A stretch of 59,949 nucleotides of DNA from a virus. The position numbers and the translations under genes were made by a program. Below, piece by piece: positions 35,344 through 41,419 of this stretch (position 1 is its first letter; the number at the start of each line of letters is the position of its first letter). Below the pieces are notes generated by a model. That model did no database searches. It was not told where the DNA came from and saw nothing but the letters and a program-made list of their open reading frames with translations. The stretch lies in the IMG/VR virus record IMGVR_UViG_3300038825_001248, positions 1 through 59,949 of that record; one strand, given 5' to 3'.

Positions 35344-36939
35344 ATGGAACAAGGATACACGCCCAGAGAGTTACACTTTGACTCTGAAGGCAGAAACAAA
35401 CTCATAAGCGGAATCGCTAAAATATCAAGAGCGGTTAAGTCAACTCTTGGCCCTAGAGGGCAGACAGTCTTAATAGAATCACGCACACATACACACGGAA
35501 TCACAGTAACTAAAGACGGAGTTACGGTTGCTAAGTCGATTGACTTGTTGGATCCGGTGGAGAACTTAGCGGTGAAGATGATGAAGGAAGCTGCAGATAG
35601 AACTGCGACCTCAGCTGGAGACGGAACGACGACTGCTATAGTATTGACGGAAGCGTTAGTTGAAGCGGGTGAAAAATACCTAGATAAGTCGGTAAATCCG
35701 ACGGTTGTGATACGTGAAATCAACAAACACACTTCACACGTAATTAAAAAGCTGGAGAAACAAGCGAAGAAATTATCCAAGAAAAGATTGTTGGACGTTG
35801 CTACTATATCGTCGAACAATGACAAAGAGATAGGGAAAATAATATACGATACTTATAACAAGGTAGGGCAAGACGGACTTGTCACGGTTGAAAACTCACA
35901 GAGTCATAATACATATAGTGAGGTGACAAAAGGGATCCGCGTTGAAAGAGGATATACATCGAATCTATTTGTGAACAATCAAAAGAAAGACGAGTGTGTG
36001 CTTGAGAACGTAAAGATACTTGTAGTAGATCAGGAGATTAATAACATACTTAGTATAGAGAAAATTTTGAAACCCATTATCAGTAACGGCGACAAACTGC
36101 TGATAATTGGAAATTGCCATAACAATGTCGTCAATACCCTAGCTGCAAATGTCGTTCGTAATGGCTTGAAGATATGTAATATCATGCCACCTCAGTTTGG
36201 TTACAAACAACATGAATTGATGAGCGACATAGCACTAGCGGTTGGTGCCAAGTATTTCAGTGAGAAGACTGGTGATGACTTGTCGTTGATTTCCACGGAG
36301 GATCTTGGGCATGCAGCAAAAGTAATTGTGGGTAGAGACAATACGATTATTATTAGAGATGATAAAGAAATTGAAGAGATACCACAAAGAGTTGAAGAAC
36401 TTTGGGAGCAACATAAGAATACGAAAATAAAATCTGAGAAAGATTTTATCCTGCAACGTATCGCTAGCCTCAGCGGAGGAATCGGAGTGATATATGTCGG
36501 CGGTAATTCAGATGTTGAGCAAAAAGAAAAATTTGACCGCGTCGATGACGCGGTATGTGCAGTGCGTTCTGCACTTGAAGAAGGAATTGTAGCGGGCGGA
36601 GGAGTGCCACTACTTAGAATATCTAAGGAACTTAATGAAGATGTTGAAAATGCAGAGGAAAAAGTTGCACTTCAAATATTAAAAGACGCATTAGCAGTTC
36701 CATGCAAACAGATATTGTTAAACGCAGGTGAAGATGAAGAAAGCATTACTAGATTTATTCTTGATGAGAGAAATGGTTATGATGTAAAGAATCAGAAATT
36801 TGGTGACATGTATAAGTTAGGGGTTATTGATCCACTAAAGGTAACAAAGAATGCCTTGATCAATGCAGTATCTGTTGCAACAACCATACTTAGTACGAAC
36901 GCTATCGTGACTTTAGCTAGAACATACGATAGTAAATAA
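35344..36939 (+). CDS. groEL: GroEL-type chaperonin (Hsp60)
   Basis: This 531-residue group I chaperonin spans the family's length (E. coli 548). Nucleotide-site residues are intact: TLGPRGQTVLIE (35-46), D58 in VTKDGVTVAKS, D93-GTTT, D401-D402 in VDDAVCAVRSALEEGIVAGG, G418-G420, and D496 in GVIDPLKVTKNAL. The Gly-Gly-Met C-terminal tail of bacterial GroEL is missing; it ends VTLARTYDSK. It is clearly divergent from typical bacterial GroEL in the apical domain, which fits a phage protein rather than recent host capture. The order is groEL, small ORF, groES, reversed from the usual bacterial operon. It probably folds capsid or other virion proteins. Confidence 0.95.
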   Translation: MEQGYTPRELHFDSEGRNKLISGIAKISRAVKSTLGPRGQTVLIESRTHTHGITVTKDGVTVAKSIDLLDPVENLAVKMMKEAADRTATSAGDGTTTAIVLTEALVEAGEKYLDKSVNPTVVIREINKHTSHVIKKLEKQAKKLSKKRLLDVATISSNNDKEIGKIIYDTYNKVGQDGLVTVENSQSHNTYSEVTKGIRVERGYTSNLFVNNQKKDECVLENVKILVVDQEINNILSIEKILKPIISNGDKLLIIGNCHNNVVNTLAANVVRNGLKICNIMPPQFGYKQHELMSDIALAVGAKYFSEKTGDDLSLISTEDLGHAAKVIVGRDNTIIIRDDKEIEEIPQRVEELWEQHKNTKIKSEKDFILQRIASLSGGIGVIYVGGNSDVEQKEKFDRVDDAVCAVRSALEEGIVAGGGVPLLRISKELNEDVENAEEKVALQILKDALAVPCKQILLNAGEDEESITRFILDERNGYDVKNQKFGDMYKLGVIDPLKVTKNALINAVSVATTILSTNAIVTLARTYDSK

Positions 36940-36957
36940 TAACTTAAAACCAAGAAT

Positions 36958-37089
36958 ATGCCAATTTATAACGAAATATTTGATTCTTTCAGAGCAAAGA
37001 CTCAAAAGCTAGAAGATGCAATAAAGCTTCTAGAAGAAAACGGATTTATTGTATACAACAAAGATAAGAAGTATGAATCCAGTAAATAA
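36958..37089 (+). CDS. 43-residue ORF between groEL and groES
   Basis: The short ORF encodes MPIYNEIFDSFRAKTQKLED then AIKLLEENGFIVYNKDKKYE. A helix followed by a beta strand is expected. It overlaps the groES start (37073) by 17 bases, implying translational coupling. No family is recognised; a small chaperonin-associated regulator is possible. Confidence 0.5.
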   Translation: MPIYNEIFDSFRAKTQKLEDAIKLLEENGFIVYNKDKKYESSK

Positions 37090-37330
37090 ATATATTGTAG
37101 TTAGAGAAATAGTAGAAGAACACAAGACAGATTCAGGGCTTCTATTGTCATCACAGGATGTTGATACCTATAGATACAAGAAAGGATTAGTGTTGAAAGT
37201 AGGAAACAATGTAGAAGTGATTAAAGAAAACGACTCTATATACTACGATAAAGCAGCAGGACATAAAATATTACTACAAGACGAACCGCTCACAATTATT
37301 CAGGAGCGTGATGTTGTAGTTGTTTTGTAG
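37073..37330 (+). CDS. groES: GroES-type co-chaperonin (Hsp10)
   Basis: This 85-residue protein (family about 97) starts NPVNKYIVVREIVEEHKTDS, which aligns with the bacterial start M-x-x-x-P-L-x-D-R-V-x-V. The mobile loop EEHKTDSGLLLSSQ (about 15-28) contains the hydrophobic GLLL that docks onto GroEL. GLVLKVGNNVEVIKENDSIY and the end IQERDVVVVL match the later strands. An upstream in-frame start at 37049 exists, but the 37073 start fits the family. It should cap the phage GroEL or the host one. Its end overlaps the convergent gene at 37296 by 35 bases. Confidence 0.88.
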   Translation: MNPVNKYIVVREIVEEHKTDSGLLLSSQDVDTYRYKKGLVLKVGNNVEVIKENDSIYYDKAAGHKILLQDEPLTIIQERDVVVVL

Positions 37331-37769
37331 CTTCATTTATTTTTTTTATTGCATTTCTATATACTTTATCAGTATATGATACATTTTTGTTGAACAAAGG
37401 GTTTCTTTCAGAAATCTCTTCTCCGTTCAGTTTTTTGTAGATAGTATCTATGATACGTCTCGTTTTATAAGTGAGCTCATATAGCGTCGCTTGTTTACCG
37501 CTGCGCTTTCTCCAAACATGAATCCAACCATCTCTCAACATTCTGTCAAACCTATTGACGTCCCAAGACATTAGCTCCTCATACTCCTTGAAGTCAGTTT
37601 TTTTAAATAGCTGCTCGCTATATAGAAATAATAACATTTCCAGATCTGGAGTAGTCAGTCCATACTTTGCTTTTACCCAATAACGAATGACTCTCCAGTA
37701 TTTCAAATAGTCGTTAGTAGGTTCTTTTCTGTCGTAGTTGTTTCTGATTGTTGATTTAATAGTCGTCAA
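37296..37769 (-). CDS. Winged-helix (MarR-like) regulator candidate
   Basis: This 157-residue protein has a winged-helix pattern: YWVKAKYGLTTPDLEMLLFL, helices around SWDVNRFDRMLRDGWIHVWR, and a wing RKRSGKQATLYELTYKTRRI. That is the order of a MarR-like DNA-binding domain. It ends with a helical Lys-rich tail. It is one of two minus-strand genes set among late plus-strand genes, overlaps the next gene by 14 bases, and could control late promoters or the repeat field at 35082. The target is unknown. Confidence 0.6.
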   Translation of the reverse strand: MTTIKSTIRNNYDRKEPTNDYLKYWRVIRYWVKAKYGLTTPDLEMLLFLYSEQLFKKTDFKEYEELMSWDVNRFDRMLRDGWIHVWRKRSGKQATLYELTYKTRRIIDTIYKKLNGEEISERNPLFNKNVSYTDKVYRNAIKKINEATKQLQHHAPE

Positions 37770-38004
37770 GATTTATAGTAGATTTAAAATTTTTTAACAC
37801 GGCACACTTTTCATATTCCTCTTTATCTTCAAAGTAACTTATCATGTGATTTATATCCTCGACATCTATGTATTCGTTAGTTGGATCAAACGGCAAAACT
37901 ACTTGATCAAGAAATAAAGCGACCTCTTCAAATGAATGTTGACCTATTAACAAACCATACCCAACACTCATCCCGTCGTCGTAGGTTTGTAAAAAATCAT
38001 CCAT
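37756..38004 (-). CDS. Small acidic protein with UVR-like helix pair
   Basis: This 82-residue acidic protein (MDDFLQTYDDGMSVGYGLLI..) ends with INHMISYFEDKEEYEKCAVL, which resembles a UVR (UvrB/C-type) helical hairpin pattern of interaction motifs. It starts at the shared palindromic divergent promoter at 38016-38031. Function unknown; it may partner with the winged-helix protein. Confidence 0.55.
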   Translation of the reverse strand: MDDFLQTYDDGMSVGYGLLIGQHSFEEVALFLDQVVLPFDPTNEYIDVEDINHMISYFEDKEEYEKCAVLKNFKSTINLDDY

Positions 38005-38015
38005 AAAATAATTGT

Positions 38016-38031
38016 TATCTTTGTAAAGATA
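38016..38031. promoter_or_regulatory. Palindromic divergent -7 boxes
   Basis: The palindrome TATCTTT-GT-AAAGATA gives TATCTTTG on plus (38016-38023, for the gene at 38055) and TATCTTTA on minus (38031-38024, for the gene at 38004). The two -7 elements overlap nose to nose, so the two directions should compete for polymerase. Confidence 0.58.
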
Positions 38032-38054
38032 TTAATAATTTTAAAATCTTAAAA

Positions 38055-38276
38055 ATGAAACAAGGTTACAACGATAGACTTGACGAGTCAATAGGTGGAA
38101 GAGACAAGGGCCCAAAAAAACAATCCATGAAAGACAGGAGAGACGAGAGTAAGGCTATGTCTAAAAAGATGTACAAACACTCTTATGGTGCAGACAGCGG
38201 AATGTCATATAGACACAAAATTCCAGCTCACGTTCACAACGTAAAAGGACACCTATCTTCTTTAATTAAGAAGTAA
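38055..38276 (+). CDS. Small basic virion-like protein
   Basis: This 73-residue Lys/Arg/His-rich protein (MKQGYNDRLDESIGGRDKGP; HSYGADSGMSYRHKIPAHVH) has little hydrophobic content. Similar short basic proteins ending with a basic tail are common among marine-phage structural genes. It starts a chain of overlapping genes (the next begins inside its stop). Role unknown. Confidence 0.6.
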   Translation: MKQGYNDRLDESIGGRDKGPKKQSMKDRRDESKAMSKKMYKHSYGADSGMSYRHKIPAHVHNVKGHLSSLIKK

Positions 38277-38434
38277 TGGCTGGAGGGTTTATCCAAAAAG
38301 CATTTGCTAAAGCGAAAAAAAAAGGAACTTTAGGTAAATGTTCAGGAAAAAAATTAGGTAGCAAATCATGCCCAAAGGGTTCAAAGGCATATAATTTTGC
38401 TATGACATTAAAAAAACTTAGAAAAAGAAAATAA
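38276..38434 (+). CDS. 52-residue Lys/Cys-rich protein
   Basis: This protein (MAGGFIQKAFAKAKKKGTLG; CSGKKLGSKSCPKGSKAYNF) is strongly basic with two Cys and a C-terminal LKKLRKRK. It overlaps the previous stop by one base (TAATG). It resembles the 47941 protein (CPAG...A..., Lys tail), suggesting a family. DNA-condensing or virion-packaged roles are possible. Confidence 0.6.
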   Translation: MAGGFIQKAFAKAKKKGTLGKCSGKKLGSKSCPKGSKAYNFAMTLKKLRKRK

Positions 38435-38436
38435 TT

Positions 38437-38577
38437 ATGGGCAAATTATTAGTTAAATTTGGAATGTGGATTCAACTTATGTGGTGCAAATTAATTTGTA
38501 CCTGGAATGCACTGCTTGTTAAATTAACAGTAGACGTTCAGAGTTGTCCATACGAATCATGTAAATGTAAAAAATAA
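38437..38577 (+). CDS. 46-residue Trp/Cys-rich peptide
   Basis: MGKLLVKFGMWIQLMWCKLI then CTWNALLVKLTVDVQSCPYE and SCKCKK. An amphipathic or membrane-associating N-terminal half is followed by a Cys/Lys tail with C-x4-C-x-C. It shares its last base with the next start. Function unknown; membrane-active peptide or a metal-binding tail are options. Confidence 0.55.
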   Translation: MGKLLVKFGMWIQLMWCKLICTWNALLVKLTVDVQSCPYESCKCKK

Positions 38578-38738
38578 TGAGATCAAGAGGACTAGGAGAC
38601 ACTGTACACAAAGCAGCGAAACTAATCGGAGCTGACAAGGTAGCAAAAGCTTACACTAAAGTAACTGGAAAACCTTGTGGATGTGAAGAAAGACGTGATA
38701 GCTTAAACAGACTTCATCCTTATAGACAATATAAATAA
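38577..38738 (+). CDS. 53-residue basic protein with Cys pair
   Basis: MRSRGLGDTVHKAAKLIGAD, then KVAKAYTKVTGKPCGCEERR. I recognise the pattern 'GLGDTVxKxxKxxGxxxxxxxxxxxxGxxCGCxxRxxxLNxxxPY' as common to small marine-phage proteins of unknown role. The CGC motif may bind metal. Overlaps the previous stop. Confidence 0.62.
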   Translation: MRSRGLGDTVHKAAKLIGADKVAKAYTKVTGKPCGCEERRDSLNRLHPYRQYK

Positions 38739-38744
38739 TAAACA

Positions 38745-39008
38745 ATGGCGTATCAAAAATTACAAGCGTATAGAGCAGCAGCGGTAACACCAAGTGACAC
38801 TGTAGATATTCCTTCAGTTTCAACGGCAACAGGCAAAAACTTTGGATGTTGTTTGTATATTGGAACAGCAGGTAATATTAAAGTCTTAACAGTAGGGGGA
38901 GACGAAGTGACTTTTATTGGAATCAATACTGGAGCATTTATTCCAGTGCAGGTTAAAAGAGTTTTTTCTACAGGCACAACTGCATCTAACATATTAGCAC
39001 TCTGGTAA
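38745..39008 (+). CDS. Small structural protein (spike-base-like)
   Basis: This 87-residue beta-rich protein (MAYQKLQAYRAAAVTPSDTV; GGDEVTFIGINTGAFIPVQV) has the pattern of small phage proteins with 'PSDTVDIPS...G.CLYVGTAGNIKVLTVGGDEVTFxGVxAGxFxPVQVxRVxxTGTTAxxIxAL'. I remember these as frequent virion proteins in marine phages. It probably forms a compact beta fold in the particle, perhaps a decoration or fibre-base protein. The family link is remembered, not searched. Confidence 0.68.
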   Translation: MAYQKLQAYRAAAVTPSDTVDIPSVSTATGKNFGCCLYIGTAGNIKVLTVGGDEVTFIGINTGAFIPVQVKRVFSTGTTASNILALW

Positions 39009-39009
39009 A

Positions 39010-39153
39010 ATGCCCTTACAAATCTGCATAGGTAATTTTATAGGAAGAAATATTGAACCGGGATTCCCACCCCCAGGGAGCGATGAGATCGTAACTCAGC
39101 AAATGGTTCAAATGGTAGACGAAGCAACTAGTGATGATTTAATAACAGAATAA
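39010..39153 (+). CDS. 47-residue protein preceding the first fibre
   Basis: MPLQICIGNFIGRNIEPGFP, then PPGSDEIVTQQMVQMVDEAT. It follows its neighbour after one base and is one base from the fibre gene, so it is co-translated. The Pro-rich middle and acidic end suggest a linker or adaptor. Function unknown. Confidence 0.5.
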   Translation: MPLQICIGNFIGRNIEPGFPPPGSDEIVTQQMVQMVDEATSDDLITE

Positions 39154-39154
39154 C

Positions 39155-41416
39155 ATGGCAATAAAATTCTCCCAATTTACAGTACGAACTAGTTCTTCTG
39201 ACCTTAGTCACATTGTGGGATACAATGGCGTGGACAATATTCAGATTACACCCACCAACTTTTTAAACTCAGCGCTTACAGGAACAGCCGGACAAGTATT
39301 GTTCTATGACACTACGGGTGTAGCAGGTGATAACGACTTATATTGGAATAATACTAATAAACGATTAGGTGTTGGAACTACTAGTCCAGCATTTAAAACA
39401 ACAATATACTCTAGTAGTACTACTGATTCTTTTCCTCTTGTCATTGGTCAAGGAAACGCAGCAAATAACTTTGTTGGAATTGGTTTATCTGGTTTTATAG
39501 CTTCAAATGGCGCTGTTAAAGCAGCCATGGTTTTAAATAGAGATAGTACTTATGGGGTAGGTGATATTCATTTTTTAAATAATACAACACAAGACAATAC
39601 AAACGCAACTTTAAGTGATTCAAGATTAGTTATAAAAAAATCTGGTAACGTAGGTATTGGAACTACTAGTCCTAGTGAAAAATTACAAGTAGAGGGCAAT
39701 ATTAAGGTAGGTGATTCACAACAATTTGTTGCAGGAGCTAGCAATGATTTACAAATATATCACGATGGTAGTAATTCTTTTATAAGAAACATTAATACTA
39801 ATTTAATTATAAAAAATGAATATAATGATGGAGATATAATATTTGAATCAGATGATGGCTCGGGTAATATTGCTGAATATTTTAGAGTTGATGGTAGTGA
39901 TGAAAATGTTTTATTTAGTAAAATGTTAAAATTATCTGATAATGTAGAACTTAGAATTGGTGGTGGTAATGATATTAAAATTTACCACGATACTAGTAAT
40001 TCATATATTAAAACTGGAACTGAAGCAGGTAATTTAATAATCGAGCAAAACACAGATGACGCTGATATTATCTTCAAGTCAGATGACGGCTCTGGTGGTG
40101 TAGCTACATATTTTAAATTAGATGGTAGCACTGTTACAACAGTTGTTAGTAAAGAATTTAAGTTTGAAGATAATGTAAAAGCTAATTTTGGAACTGGTAT
40201 TGATTTACAATTATACCACACTGGAACTAAATCTTTAATAGTAAATGTAAACGGTGATTTAGATATACAAAACCAAGCTAACGATGGGGATATATTATTT
40301 AAATCAGATGATGGTTCTGGTGGAGTTACTACATATATGACAATTGATGGTGGCGAAGAACAAGTAAGGTTTTTTAAACCAACTGAACACGGTGATGGAG
40401 TTCTTGCTAGATTCGGAAATTCAGGAGATTTACGAATATATCACGATGGTAGCAATTCACATATACAAGCTAATGGAACTGGTGATTTATTTATTCAACA
40501 GTTTAGAGATGATGGTGATATAGTATTTCAGTCAGATGATGGTAGTGGTGGTGTTGAAACATATTTTTATTTAGATGGTGGTGCAAGTAAAAATGTATCA
40601 AATAAAAATTTTAGAATAATTGATAGTAAAATATTTAGTTTAGGTTCTTCTGATGATTTTCAATTATATCATAATACTGCTGATAGTTGGATAGAAAATT
40701 ACACAGGAAATATAAATATAAGAAATAGACAAGATGATGGCGATATTATTTTTTATTCAGATGATGGTTCAGGTGGACACGCACAATATTTTAGAGTTGA
40801 TGGTGGTGCAGTTGAAACTCAATTCGTAAAATCAACACTACATTATGATAATGTAAAGGCACAATTTGGAGATAGTAGAGATTTACAAATCTATCACGAT
40901 GGCACAGATTCATTTATACAAAATTTTGTTGGAAATTTAGAAATACAACAAGGTACAAACGATGGAGATATTATATTTAAATGTGACAATGGTTCAGGTG
41001 GAACAGATACATATTTTAAATTATGGGGTGCAATATCATCTCTAGCAGTTTACAAAGATATGTTATTTGTTAATGATGGAAATGGTGGTAAACTGAAGTT
41101 TGGTGCTTCGCAAGATTTACAAATATATCATGATGGTAGTAATTCTTTTATAGCTGATACAGGTACAGGTAAACTAAAAGTTTTAGCAAGTCAATTTGAT
41201 GTAATAAACGCTGCAAATACTGAATTTATGGCGGAGTTTATAGAAAACGCAGAAGTAAGGCTTTATCACAACAACTCTAAAAAGTTTGAAACAACAAGTA
41301 CAGGTATTAAAATTTCAGGTGTATCAGAATATGCAGACAATGCGGCGGCTATTGCAGGAGGATTAACAACAGGAGATGTTTATAGAACAGGAGATTTATT
41401 AAAAATAGTACACTAA
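39155..41416 (+). CDS. Repetitive tail fibre/spike protein A
   Basis: This 753-residue protein has an N-terminal module (about 1-90: IKFSQFTVRTSSSDLSHIVG, GTAGQVLFYDTTG, GDNDLYWNNTNKRLGVGTTS) shared with the 41420 protein. The shaft carries about seven copies of a roughly 65-residue repeat. Each has a LQIYHDGSNSFI-like strand followed by DGDIIFxSDDGSGG and a YFxxDGG turn. The C-terminal part (SEYADNAAAIAGGLTTGDVY) resembles a fibre tail domain, but no S74 chaperone domain follows. A trimeric beta-rich fibre for receptor binding is likely. Confidence 0.78.
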   Translation: MAIKFSQFTVRTSSSDLSHIVGYNGVDNIQITPTNFLNSALTGTAGQVLFYDTTGVAGDNDLYWNNTNKRLGVGTTSPAFKTTIYSSSTTDSFPLVIGQGNAANNFVGIGLSGFIASNGAVKAAMVLNRDSTYGVGDIHFLNNTTQDNTNATLSDSRLVIKKSGNVGIGTTSPSEKLQVEGNIKVGDSQQFVAGASNDLQIYHDGSNSFIRNINTNLIIKNEYNDGDIIFESDDGSGNIAEYFRVDGSDENVLFSKMLKLSDNVELRIGGGNDIKIYHDTSNSYIKTGTEAGNLIIEQNTDDADIIFKSDDGSGGVATYFKLDGSTVTTVVSKEFKFEDNVKANFGTGIDLQLYHTGTKSLIVNVNGDLDIQNQANDGDILFKSDDGSGGVTTYMTIDGGEEQVRFFKPTEHGDGVLARFGNSGDLRIYHDGSNSHIQANGTGDLFIQQFRDDGDIVFQSDDGSGGVETYFYLDGGASKNVSNKNFRIIDSKIFSLGSSDDFQLYHNTADSWIENYTGNINIRNRQDDGDIIFYSDDGSGGHAQYFRVDGGAVETQFVKSTLHYDNVKAQFGDSRDLQIYHDGTDSFIQNFVGNLEIQQGTNDGDIIFKCDNGSGGTDTYFKLWGAISSLAVYKDMLFVNDGNGGKLKFGASQDLQIYHDGSNSFIADTGTGKLKVLASQFDVINAANTEFMAEFIENAEVRLYHNNSKKFETTSTGIKISGVSEYADNAAAIAGGLTTGDVYRTGDLLKIVH

Positions 41417-41419
41417 AAA

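Noticed and set aside
37049-37072. Longer GroES start at 37049
   Set aside because: The extra eight residues precede the family's usual N-terminus (M-x-P-x-x-x-x-x-V) and lengthen the overlap with the upstream ORF; 37073 preferred.
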